Positions 1-6,182 are shown, counted from the stretch's first letter. The stretch: 8,539 nucleotides of DNA from Chloroflexota bacterium (GCA_003353825.1 PIVW01000246.1:1-8539), one strand, 5' to 3'. Numbers and translations: made by a program. The notes: a model not told the origin generated them from the letters alone.

Positions 1-471
1 ATTTGTACTTGCTGGTGATGTTTCCGCAGTTAAATCACCAGATGTATTCGGAGACCATAGCTCGGCACAGACGGTAACCACGCCATCAAGTCGTTGCGTC
101 ACTCGTCGGATAACTGCGTCATAGCCTGTGCTGAGTTGATACCCACGAAATAGGATGACCACGAAATATGTATCGAAATCAATGGATTCAAGTTCCGCAA
201 AATCGGTTGGATTCAGATAGGACTTCGTTAGATTTAGTTCTTGGGCACTATTAAAAAGGAGAATCTGTGGCTCATCGTCTTTTTGTCCCCCCCCTGTATC
301 GGCCATCCGAACTGTCTCATACTTGAACTCTACCTCACCCGACTCAAGGGGAGGGCAAGCAGGAGGCGTTTCCGTTGCTTTAGACGCGAAAGGCGACGCA
401 ATGTTACAGGCGGCCAGCAACACCGCGCTCAACAGAACAAGCAGCAGGTGGGTTATCCGGTGATTTATCAT
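1..471 (-). CDS. Lipoprotein with PrcB C-terminal-like domain, 3' end missing
   Basis: The frame is open from an ATG at 471 to the window edge: 157 codons with no stop, so the C-terminus lies outside. The N-terminus is a type II signal peptide: basic MINHR, a hydrophobic stretch at residues 7-20, and lipobox LAAC with the acylated Cys at residue 22. A Thr/Pro/Ser-rich tether follows (about 25-45). The mature protein is therefore expected to be anchored on the outer face of the cytoplasmic membrane. Residues about 92-157 (ESIDFDTYFVVILFRGY, then STGYDAVIRRV, then VVTVCAELWSP) resemble the PrcB C-terminal domain pattern of 'vdFd...vvvflG..pTGGY.i.i..v...g..vtv'; this is recalled by pattern, not by search. 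The start at 471 is preferred over an in-frame ATG at 477 because GGAGGG sits 7 nt upstream of the former and only 1 nt from the latter. Codons 60-62 (GGG GGG GGA) form a G8 run. Role unknown; PrcB-type domains are linked to surface protease complexes in spirochaetes. Confidence 0.8.
   Translation of the reverse strand, partial: MINHRITHLLLVLLSAVLLAACNIASPFASKATETPPACPPLESGEVEFKYETVRMADTGGGQKDDEPQILLFNSAQELNLTKSYLNPTDFAELESIDFDTYFVVILFRGYQLSTGYDAVIRRVTQRLDGVVTVCAELWSPNTSGDLTAETSPASTN
287..294. repeat. G8 homopolymer inside the lipoprotein gene
   Basis: Eight consecutive C on the plus strand (G8 on the coding strand) encode Gly-Gly-Gly at residues 60-62 of the lipoprotein, after the signal peptide and before the conserved domain. 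Slippage of one base here would remove the whole PrcB-like domain. In the present sequence the frame is intact. Confidence 0.9.
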
Positions 472-478
472 GCTCATG

Positions 479-484
479 CCCTCC
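479..484 (-). promoter_or_regulatory. Shine-Dalgarno GGAGGG deciding the lipoprotein start
   Basis: GGAGGG on the minus strand lies 7 nt from the ATG at 471 and 1 nt from the ATG at 477, so the downstream ATG is the likely start. It is the clearest Shine-Dalgarno in the window; most other genes here lack one. Confidence 0.7.
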
Positions 485-523
485 AGAGAGGTTGAAGATG
501 GTTCTAGCAGCACCTGGTAGCAG

Positions 524-553
524 CGAAGTTGTCCGATCGCTGAGGCAACTTCG
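524..553 (-). promoter_or_regulatory. Hairpin in the putative leader of the lipoprotein mRNA
   Basis: A perfect 8-bp inverted repeat, CGAAGTTG (524-531) and CAACTTCG (546-553), flanks a 14-nt loop that contains the smaller palindrome CGATCG. It lies between the candidate promoter at 575-603 and the start codon at 471, so it would be transcribed as part of the 5' leader. No U-tract follows it, so it is not a standard terminator. It could be an RNA structure or a DNA operator. Confidence 0.45.
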
Positions 554-574
554 ACCAACGATCTTGCTAGGGGT

Positions 575-603
575 ATCAAAAGGTCGCTTTCGGGAAATGT
601 CAA
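575..603 (-). promoter_or_regulatory. Candidate proximal promoter of the lipoprotein gene
   Basis: On the minus strand a perfect -35 TTGACA (598-603) is followed, after 17 nt, by TTTGAT (575-580), a 4/6 match to the -10 consensus. Transcription would start near 568 and give a leader of roughly 100 nt. The strong -35 with a weak -10 and the adjacent dyad at 607-625 suggest regulated use. Predicted from consensus only. Confidence 0.45.
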
Positions 604-606
604 ACC

Positions 607-625
607 CATCGCAGATAATGCGATG
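607..625. repeat. Perfect dyad CATCGCA-N5-TGCGATG, possible operator
   Basis: A 7-bp perfect inverted repeat, CATCGCA (607-613) and TGCGATG (619-625), has a 5-nt centre (gataa). It sits 3 bp upstream of the -35 box TTGACA (598-603) of the minus-strand promoter. The half-site spacing (about 12 bp centre to centre) and the position next to the -35 fit binding of a dimeric regulator. It could instead form a short RNA hairpin in transcripts from the upstream promoter. Confidence 0.45.
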
Positions 626-707
626 AGTGGATAGGGATATTTCCTTTAAGGTTGAGGTTGATTAGGTGGTTGTAAGATAAGGTGTAAATGAATTCAAAAA
701 ACCTATG

Positions 708-737
708 TATATAATACCCCCCCCCCCCATTTGTCAA
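708..737 (-). promoter_or_regulatory. Candidate slippage-controlled promoter with a G12 spacer
   Basis: On the minus strand, a consensus -35 TTGACA (732-737) is followed by AAT, twelve G, and then TATTAT (711-716, 5/6 of the -10 consensus, spacer 15). An alternative overlapping -10 is TATATA (708-713, 4/6, spacer 18). Because the spacer is almost wholly homopolymeric, gain or loss of G would move the two boxes toward or away from the optimal 17 bp. The same layout is known from phase-variable Neisseria porin promoters. Transcription would run toward the lipoprotein gene. Activity here is inferred. Confidence 0.5.
717..728. repeat. C12/G12 homopolymer tract
   Basis: Twelve consecutive C on the plus strand, the longest homopolymer in the window, lying in non-coding DNA between the amidase and lipoprotein genes. 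Its exact length may vary between cells or be uncertain from sequencing. Confidence 0.9.
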
Positions 738-789
738 ATTCCATGGTGGATAGTTTTTTTGGGGGATCGAAGCAATAGGAAGTCGCTCA

Positions 790-811
790 TTCAGTAGTTT
801 CCCATACTGAA
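790..811 (-). repeat. Hairpin just after the amidase stop codon
   Basis: TTCAGTA (790-796) and TACTGAA (805-811) form a perfect 7-bp inverted repeat with an 8-nt loop, beginning 3 nt beyond the amidase stop codon on the minus strand. The position suggests an mRNA 3'-end structure. There is no U-tract behind it and the stem is AT-rich, so intrinsic termination is doubtful. Confidence 0.4.
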
Positions 812-814
812 CAG

Positions 815-1603
815 TTAGACAGCCGCCCGGGTTCGCCATATCCGCCGCAGCAGCCATTGGCCACCTTGTACATCCACCAGCAATTCAAAGCGTGTACCCC
901 CTGCTGCCTCGACCAGAACTTCTGTCATCCTATCCTCTCGCAGCGTCTGCCTGCCCCAACCGATGATCTCCCAGCGCTTTCCCTCAAACCAGACAGCCTG
1001 CGGTCGCCAGTTGTTCTGGCTCCAACCAGCTTCAACGACAACCGGGCAATCCAAAGACTCGACCTGTGTTCGTGCCGAATCGGACACTTTCTGGGAGGAT
1101 ATCAGGCGCAGTACCATGCTCAGCGCCGCCTCCACGGTGGCCAGCTTATTGCCCATACGATCATAGGGCCAAATAGAGTGTTCGCCTTCTTCTATACCTT
1201 GTGCCGATACGTGCAGATACACGAGTCCGACCGGTTTGTCAGGGGTTCCACCAGTGGGTCCGGCAATGCCGGTAGTCGAAATGCCGATATCAGCACCCGC
1301 AAGCTTGCGTACACCTTGCGCCATCTCGGCTGCAGTTTCAGGGCTGACAGCGCCGAACGTAGCCAAGGTAATTCCTTGCACGCCAAGCAGATGCATTTTG
1401 GCATGATTACTGTATGAGACAATGCCTCCAAGCATGTAAGCAGAGCTACCACTTACATCGGTCAGATAGCTGCTTAGCAATCCGCCGCTACAAGATTCGG
1501 CCGGGGCGATAGTCAGAGATCGTCTGCTGAGGACGCTGCCTACCTGGGCACTGAGTTCAAGTAGCGCTTGGGCTGAGGGCGGTGGATTGGGCATAGTTTT
1601 CAT
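815..1603 (-). CDS. pncC: CinA C-terminal-type nicotinamide-nucleotide amidase with C-terminal extension
   Basis: Family members hydrolyse nicotinamide mononucleotide to nicotinate mononucleotide and ammonia in pyridine-nucleotide recycling, in the cytoplasm. Numbered from the ATG at 1603, the family signatures are AESCSGG (35-41, with the conserved Ser of the active-site motif), GGIVSYSN (59-66), GAVSPETAAEMA (84-95), STTGIAGPTGG (109-119) and KPVG (123-126). The MOCT-type domain seen at the N-terminus of full-length CinA is absent. The core ends near residue 170 (stand-alone PncC is about 165 aa), yet the protein continues to 262 aa with a Trp-rich module (about 190-260: VWFEGKRWEIIGWGRQ, FELLVDVQGGQWLLRRIW) that recalls small DUF6504-like domains; that assignment is tentative. 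The ATG at 1603 is chosen because AGGA lies 9 nt upstream. An in-frame ATG at 1639 (274 aa) has no ribosome site and would sit almost at the predicted transcription start. Confidence 0.88.
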   Translation of the reverse strand: MKTMPNPPPSAQALLELSAQVGSVLSRRSLTIAPAESCSGGLLSSYLTDVSGSSAYMLGGIVSYSNHAKMHLLGVQGITLATFGAVSPETAAEMAQGVRKLAGADIGISTTGIAGPTGGTPDKPVGLVYLHVSAQGIEEGEHSIWPYDRMGNKLATVEAALSMVLRLISSQKVSDSARTQVESLDCPVVVEAGWSQNNWRPQAVWFEGKRWEIIGWGRQTLREDRMTEVLVEAAGGTRFELLVDVQGGQWLLRRIWRTRAAV

Positions 1604-1648
1604 TCGAGTGTGTCCTAGATGAGTTGTTGGCGTGCCCATGTGGTCCGA

Positions 1649-1676
1649 ACTATAGTCAGAATATGAATAAGGTCTA
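1649..1676 (-). promoter_or_regulatory. Candidate promoter of the amidase gene
   Basis: On the minus strand TAGACC (1671-1676, 4/6 of the -35 consensus), 16 nt, then TATAGT (1649-1654, 5/6 of the -10 consensus). A start near 1642 would leave the ATG at 1639 nearly leaderless and give the ATG at 1603 a leader of about 40 nt containing AGGA, which supports the shorter protein. Confidence 0.4.
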
Positions 1677-1728
1677 CCCAGAAAGGATGGATCGGGAAGG
1701 GAAGAAGTTGAGGAAACAATTAATAGTG

Positions 1729-1752
1729 AACGGCTAATAATTAACGGTTAAT
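1729..1752. repeat. Tandem AACGGYTAAT repeat at the methyltransferase stop
   Basis: AACGGCTAAT (1729-1738) and AACGGTTAAT (1743-1752) repeat with a 14-bp period. The second copy overlaps the palindrome ATTAAC-G-GTTAAT (1740-1752), which spans the methyltransferase stop codon. No function can be assigned; it could be a binding site upstream of the amidase promoter or chance in AT-rich DNA. Confidence 0.3.
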
Positions 1753-2928
1753 GTACGATTCAGGAGAACAGATCAGCATCCAGGGTTTGGCAAGCGCCCT
1801 CGTGATCACGATGACGAGCGGCTGGCCTTTAGCGTGATGATAGAGCCTGCGTCGGAATGCTTCAGGATCGATGGGAGAGCCCCGTTTTTTGACGGCGAGC
1901 ACCTGGCCCTGTAAGACACGCAGGCGACGATTGAGATGTTTTAGGTCAAATGGATGGTGTTCCAGAATGCGCCAATGGCGAGCAAAGCGGCTGGGAACCA
2001 GATCATCTGCCGAGAGATAGGCGATGGTCGGGTCTATCTGCCAGAGGCCGAGAGCGAGGGCCAGATCGCTAACTGCACCCGCGCGTATAACCGCGGGATC
2101 TGGTTCATAAAGATAGTGGCCCGGCGGGCGGACATCGGCCTGCGCGCCTCCGGCATCAAGCTCTTCGCCCGAAGGGAGGAGGGTGGCCCGACGTTTCCTG
2201 TCACGTGCCAATTCGCCGAACCACAAGACGCACTGCTTGAGATCACCCCGCACGCTGATCCACTCTGCTTCGGCATCGGGGGGAATCGCCTCGTGAGCTA
2301 AACCCGGCATCAGTTTGACCCCCAAACCACCCTCGTAGCGACGCCGTTGTGCCAGCAGGCTGCTTAGCGCTGGTTGCAACTGCTCGGGATCGAAGATACG
2401 CCGACGGCCGGCGCGGCGTCCGGGGTCGGCCCAGGCCGCATGACAACGCCAGGCAGGTAGCTGCACATCAGCCCGAAGTGGCTGCACACAAGATGTCAGA
2501 TTCAATGCCCTGGCGTTAGCAGCAACCAGGCTCAAATTAAGTGCTGAGTGATCGACAGAGAGCACCCGATGTCCGGCGGCGGCCAGAGCAAGGCTGTCGC
2601 CACCCAGGCCACAGCCTAGATCGGCTACATAAGTGCTATGAGCATACCTGCGCGCTGTGTGACATGCTACAATTGAGGCACTGGCCTGTTGCAGCGGTTC
2701 TTTGGCAAAAAACATACGTTCAGCATCGATAAATTTCTTCTTGGCCTGCTGGCGTAGCTGGGCTGTTTGCACAAGAGCGCTGGCGTGGTCGGCAGGTAGT
2801 GCCTTTCGCAAATGCGTCAGGGTTTGTAACAGATCAGAGTCGCCAGGGGGATGGGCTGTGAGTGGTTCGAGCCAGATCGCTGCCTCATCTGACTGCAGCC
2901 ATACAATCAACTCCGGCGTAAGGGTCAT
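1741..2928 (-). CDS. Class I SAM-dependent methyltransferase with THUMP-like C-terminal domain
   Basis: 395 aa. An N-terminal helical part (1-95) includes the family segment KKKFIDAERMFFAKEPLQQAS (63-83). The SAM-binding Rossmann fold starts with motif I DLGCGLGGD (103-111) and the acidic strand end VLSVD (122-126). DPGRR (168-172) occupies the catalytic-loop position, where relatives have DPARR or DPPRR. EPDPAVIRAG (275-284) is another family signature. The last ~65 residues (327-390, with VKKRGSPIDPEAFRRRL and LVIVITRA) match the THUMP-like domain that accompanies this methyltransferase group; THUMP-type modules usually bind RNA, so an RNA substrate is plausible but unproven. The start codon overlaps the kinase stop (ATGA) and no Shine-Dalgarno is present, indicating translational coupling. 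It is probably the last gene of the dehydratase-regulator-kinase operon. Confidence 0.88.
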   Translation of the reverse strand: MTLTPELIVWLQSDEAAIWLEPLTAHPPGDSDLLQTLTHLRKALPADHASALVQTAQLRQQAKKKFIDAERMFFAKEPLQQASASIVACHTARRYAHSTYVADLGCGLGGDSLALAAAGHRVLSVDHSALNLSLVAANARALNLTSCVQPLRADVQLPAWRCHAAWADPGRRAGRRRIFDPEQLQPALSSLLAQRRRYEGGLGVKLMPGLAHEAIPPDAEAEWISVRGDLKQCVLWFGELARDRKRRATLLPSGEELDAGGAQADVRPPGHYLYEPDPAVIRAGAVSDLALALGLWQIDPTIAYLSADDLVPSRFARHWRILEHHPFDLKHLNRRLRVLQGQVLAVKKRGSPIDPEAFRRRLYHHAKGQPLVIVITRALAKPWMLICSPESYINR

Positions 2929-4361
2929 GCTTGCACGGCGCGCAAACGAGGCCTACGGATCGGTTCATCCTCATAGGCGGCTGCCAGGGGTAATTGCACT
3001 CGAAATGTTGTCCCTTCCCCTTCGGTGGACTCGACGGTAATATCGCCGCCATGGGCATCGATAACCCACTTGACAATCGAAAGCCCCAGGCCGGTACCAC
3101 CTACCGCCCGCGAACGCGCCTTATCGGAGCGATAAAAACGGTCGAAGATGTGCGGTAGATCTTCATGTGAAATCCCCTGTCCCGTGTCACTGATGATGAT
3201 CTCGGTGGAAATACCAGCAGACGATAAACTTAGATCGACGCTGCCCCCTTTGGGCGTGTATTGGATTGCATTATTGATCAAATTGACCAACATCTGTCGG
3301 AGACGGTCGGCGTCACCCATGACAATGGCCTGGTCTTCGTGCAGCAATCGTAAATCGATACTGTTACCCGAACGACGCTTGGCCTGCCTGTACACCTCCA
3401 GCAAAATGGTATCTAGCTCCACACGTTCTCGACTGATAACCATATCTGCATCAGCTTGTGCCAGCAATAACAGATCCGATACCAGCCGTCTCATATGTTG
3501 TGCTTCCTGCTCGATCTCATCCAACATTTCCGCCTCTTCGTCCGGCGGTAGTGCGTTGATCCGTTTGAGCAGACTGGTGTTGCCCAAAATCGTTGTCAGG
3601 GGTGTACGCAGTTCGTGCGAGATATCGCCGCTAAAGCGACGCTGTTTGTCGAAAAGCTCTTGCAGCCGGTCGAGCATCTCGTTAAATGTATTGACCAGTT
3701 CACCGATCTCGTCGTTGCGGGTACTGGATACCGGCACGCGCCTGTCGAGCCGTCCCGTGCGCGTAATCGCCAATGCCGTTACGGTTGCCTCTTGAATCGG
3801 TCGCAAGGTAATGCCCGCCAACCAATAACCGATAGTGGCCCCTATCACCAGGGCGACGGCGATAATCCAGAACAGGCTGGTGGCGAGTTGATTGAGTATT
3901 GCCTGCTCCGATTCGAGATGGCGCGCCACCTGCATCACATAGACGGCTTCACCGCCGAATCTGATAGGCGTGTAGTAGACTCGCACCTGATCCTCATCCA
4001 AATCATAATAGCCTGCCCGGCCTGACATGGCTTGTTTGTAAAACTGTTCGGGCAGACGGATGGTTTTATTTGTCAGGTTATCCGTGCGGCTGATGATGCG
4101 CCTGGTGGTGTCACGTATCTGTATATAAACTTCGGCCTCGAAGTCTTCGGTCAATACCTGCAGAAGTGAGCTTACGACATTGCTGGTGGGAACAGATTCC
4201 TCTAAAATACCGGCGACCTGATCACCGCGCACCTTCAAATCTGTATCGATGGAATCTCGAACATTATCCTGAACACTGGTAAGTGTGATGACGACAATCA
4301 AAAAAAGCAGGCAGGCGAGCAGGCCACTATAAAGAAGTGTGAGGCGAAGACGAAGAGACAT
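2925..4361 (-). CDS. Two-component sensor histidine kinase (HAMP, HisKA, HATPase)
   Basis: 478 aa membrane kinase. TM1 is at residues about 8-30, an extracytoplasmic sensor region at 31-158, TM2 at about 162-184, HAMP at about 185-238, and the dimerisation/phosphoacceptor segment holds SHELRTP with His249 as the phosphorylated residue. The ATP-binding domain has all boxes: N (NLINNAIQ, 360-367), G1 (DTGQGI, 392-397), F (FDRFYRSD, 406-413) and G2 (GGTGLGLS, 421-428). It should autophosphorylate and pass phosphate to the regulator encoded 36 bp upstream. The sensor region shows no recognisable ligand pocket, so the stimulus is unknown. A short basic tail (EPIRRPRLRAVQA) follows the catalytic domain. 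The ATG has no Shine-Dalgarno; the upstream sequence is pyrimidine-rich (CCCCTCCTCTTT). The class is the common EnvZ/BaeS/MprB-like type. Confidence 0.95.
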   Translation of the reverse strand: MSLRLRLTLLYSGLLACLLFLIVVITLTSVQDNVRDSIDTDLKVRGDQVAGILEESVPTSNVVSSLLQVLTEDFEAEVYIQIRDTTRRIISRTDNLTNKTIRLPEQFYKQAMSGRAGYYDLDEDQVRVYYTPIRFGGEAVYVMQVARHLESEQAILNQLATSLFWIIAVALVIGATIGYWLAGITLRPIQEATVTALAITRTGRLDRRVPVSSTRNDEIGELVNTFNEMLDRLQELFDKQRRFSGDISHELRTPLTTILGNTSLLKRINALPPDEEAEMLDEIEQEAQHMRRLVSDLLLLAQADADMVISRERVELDTILLEVYRQAKRRSGNSIDLRLLHEDQAIVMGDADRLRQMLVNLINNAIQYTPKGGSVDLSLSSAGISTEIIISDTGQGISHEDLPHIFDRFYRSDKARSRAVGGTGLGLSIVKWVIDAHGGDITVESTEGEGTTFRVQLPLAAAYEDEPIRRPRLRAVQA

Positions 4362-4397
4362 AAAGAGGAGGGGCTGGCGCTAAAAGTAAGGTTTGAA

Positions 4398-5075
4398 TTA
4401 CGATTCGCGCAAGATGTAGCCGGCCCCACGTTTGGTGTGAATGAGGCGTGGCTCGTCATTGGCTTCAAGTTTTGTACGAAGATAGCGAATATAAACCTCG
4501 ATGATGTTTGAGCTACCGCCAAAATCGTAGCTCCATATCTCATCGTAGATCTGGGCGCGGGTGAGAACCTGGTTGGGATGGCGCATGAAGAGTTCAAGCA
4601 GATCGAATTCCCGAGCTGTAAGTTCTACCTCCCGACTGCCGCGATGCACCGAGCGGGCGGGCGTGTCGATTTCGAGGTCTGCGAACTGCATAATTCGAGT
4701 TTGCGGTTGGCTTTCCACTCGGCGCAATTGTGCTCGTACACGTGCCAGTAATTCGTCGATATCAAAGGGTTTGGTCACATAGTCATCGGCGCCACTATCC
4801 AGGCCAATAACTCGATCTTCAACCATATCACGAGCGGTTAGCATGAGAATGGGTAGGGCGCTTTCTTCGCGAATGCGTTTGCAGACCTCTATGCCGTCGA
4901 TGCCGGGCAACATGACATCCAGAATAATGAGTTCGGGCTCTTGTTCGGTAAAGGCTTGCAATCCTTCATAGCCATCGACGACCAGTTTCGTGTCGTAGCC
5001 CTCGTGGAGGAGCGCTCGCCTAAGTAGTTTGCCGATGGAGGGATCGTCTTCTATGATTAGTATTTGTGTTGGCAT
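4398..5075 (-). CDS. OmpR-family response regulator
   Basis: 225 aa. The receiver domain (4-117) has the acidic pair E9 D10 D11, phosphoacceptor Asp53 in ILDVMLPG, Thr80 and Lys102 in TKPF. The C-terminal winged-helix DNA-binding domain (about 128-224) carries ELTAREFDLLELF, the recognition region NIIEVYIRYLRTKL and the terminal hairpin RGAGYIL. The frame is open upstream to an ATG at 5189, but the extra 38 residues are not receiver-like and would overlap the preceding dehydratase gene, so the start MPTQILIIEDD at 5075 is chosen. It lies 40 bp after the dehydratase stop and 36 bp before its cognate kinase. All residues needed for phosphotransfer are intact, so it should act as a phosphorylation-dependent transcription factor. 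Target sites are not known. Confidence 0.95.
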   Translation of the reverse strand: MPTQILIIEDDPSIGKLLRRALLHEGYDTKLVVDGYEGLQAFTEQEPELIILDVMLPGIDGIEVCKRIREESALPILMLTARDMVEDRVIGLDSGADDYVTKPFDIDELLARVRAQLRRVESQPQTRIMQFADLEIDTPARSVHRGSREVELTAREFDLLELFMRHPNQVLTRAQIYDEIWSYDFGGSSNIIEVYIRYLRTKLEANDEPRLIHTKRGAGYILRES

Positions 5076-5115
5076 AAGTAGCTCGCTAAAGTGATGGCAG
5101 ATGGGTGGTAGGGGT

Positions 5116-6096
5116 TTATTGTAGGCGAAAGGCAGGGGTTCCTTCAGCAGCCAGTATCTCTCGTAGGCGATCAATGCTGAGGTTGCCACCGCTGAGGATG
5201 ATTACGACACGTTTACCGGCCAGCCGGTGTCGCAGTTTCAGGGCGGCGGCCAGGGGGGCAGCCCCTGCACCTTCCGCCAGGTTACGGGTATGGGCCAGAA
5301 AGATAACAATGGCTCGGCGTATTTCATCTTCACTGATCAAGACAAAGTCATCCAGGTATTGGCGTAGAATGGTTTGTGGCAGTGAAAAGGCAGTGCGAGT
5401 GGCCAATCCTTCGGCAAAGGTATTCATTTCGTCCTCTACAAGTCTGTTTTCTTTCCACGATCGATAGGCAGCCGGCGCCTGTTCTGCCTGCACGCCAATG
5501 ATTTCGATCTTTGGATTCATACTTTTGGCAACGATGCAGGTACCGGCTGCGCCACTGCCGCCTCCTATTGGCACAATAATAGTGTCTACATTTGGTAGAT
5601 CTTGTAGTATTTCCAGAGTGTAAGTACCGACGCCAGCAATAAGATGTGGCTCGTTTCCAGAATGAATATAACGATACCCCCCTCTCTTTGCCTCGAGTTC
5701 TACCCATTCGCGTGCCTCGTCAAAGTCTTTTCCCTCGAAAACGACCTCTGCGCCCAAGTTGCGCATGGATGCGACTTTGGCGGGATTGGCAGCCTCTGGT
5801 ACTGCGATAATCGCTCGAACACCAAACAAGTTTGCGGCATAAGCGATGGATTGGCCGTGATTGCCCGTGCTGGCGCCAATCACACCAGCCAACCGCTGCT
5901 TTTCAGGCAACGACGATATCAAGTTTATACCGCCACGCACTTTGAAGGCGCCGACAGGCTGATGGTTCTCATGTTTGACCCAAAGCTGAGTGCCCAGCAT
6001 AGCATCGAGGCTGGGATACCTATAGAGAGGTGTCGCCTTGAGATACGGGGCGATACTCTGGCGTGCTGTCAAAACGTCTGTGAGAGTGACGGTCAT
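5116..6096 (-). CDS. Threonine/serine dehydratase-like PLP enzyme, catalytic domain only
   Basis: 326 aa fold-type II PLP enzyme. The Schiff-base lysine is Lys52 in GAFKVRGG (49-56), the substrate loop is ASTGNHGQS (75-83), the phosphate-binding loop is GGGSGAAG (178-185), and EGAGAAPLAA (275-284) and SGGN (302-305) complete the active site. Family members deaminate L-threonine to 2-oxobutanoate (or L-serine to pyruvate) with ammonia release. No ACT regulatory domain follows, so this is the TdcB-like short form rather than isoleucine-inhibited IlvA. Several motifs depart from typical threonine dehydratases: AFKVRGG for SFKxRGA, STGNHGQ for SAGNHAQ, and YIHSGNEPHLIAGVGT for the usual HPFDDP-type segment. 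The preferred substrate may therefore differ (another hydroxy- or amino acid, or racemase activity). It is the first gene after a good promoter and precedes the two-component genes. Confidence 0.88.
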   Translation of the reverse strand: MTVTLTDVLTARQSIAPYLKATPLYRYPSLDAMLGTQLWVKHENHQPVGAFKVRGGINLISSLPEKQRLAGVIGASTGNHGQSIAYAANLFGVRAIIAVPEAANPAKVASMRNLGAEVVFEGKDFDEAREWVELEAKRGGYRYIHSGNEPHLIAGVGTYTLEILQDLPNVDTIIVPIGGGSGAAGTCIVAKSMNPKIEIIGVQAEQAPAAYRSWKENRLVEDEMNTFAEGLATRTAFSLPQTILRQYLDDFVLISEDEIRRAIVIFLAHTRNLAEGAGAAPLAAALKLRHRLAGKRVVIILSGGNLSIDRLREILAAEGTPAFRLQ

Positions 6097-6131
6097 AGCA
6101 TAGTTTGGAGAAAATAGGGAAGTCTGGTGTG

Positions 6132-6161
6132 ATTATAGTTGAGACAAGCCTACCCAGACAA
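6132..6161 (-). promoter_or_regulatory. Promoter of the dehydratase/two-component/methyltransferase operon
   Basis: On the minus strand TTGTCT (6156-6161), an 18-nt spacer, then a perfect TATAAT (6132-6137). Transcription would start near 6125, about 30 nt before the dehydratase ATG. TTGTCT occurs three times here (6142-6147, 6156-6161, 6161-6166), the first copy lying inside the spacer, which may mark a regulator site. Confidence 0.6.
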
Positions 6162-6182
6162 GACAATAATATCGTAGCCTTA

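Larger units (their letters stand above)
472..814. other. 343-bp non-coding regulatory block
   Basis: No convincing gene lies here on either strand. The block carries, in minus-strand order, the hairpin after the amidase stop (790-811), the G12-spacer promoter (708-737), the dyad (607-625), the second TTGACA promoter (575-603), the leader hairpin (524-553) and the Shine-Dalgarno (479-484). All point toward the lipoprotein gene. Confidence 0.6.

Noticed and set aside
740..763. Plus-strand terminator at the T7 run near 752-758
   Set aside because: The only upstream stem is 4 bp (TCCA/TGGA), and no plus-strand gene ends there.
600..857. Minus-strand 85-codon frame across the G12 tract
   Set aside because: It starts inside the amidase gene in another frame, encodes poly-Gly from the homopolymer, and the rest is AT-rich sequence without any protein-like pattern or ribosome site.
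857..1417. Plus-strand 186-codon frame opposite the amidase gene
   Set aside because: It lies wholly antisense to a gene with clear family motifs; its composition (runs of Arg, Cys, His) is that of a shadow frame.
3148..3795. Plus-strand 215-codon frame opposite the histidine kinase
   Set aside because: It is Ser/Arg-rich antisense of the conserved kinase domains, with no motif of its own.
5076..5189. N-terminal extension of the response regulator to an ATG at 5189
   Set aside because: It would overlap the end of the dehydratase gene, and the extra residues do not belong to a receiver domain, whose normal start is at 5075.
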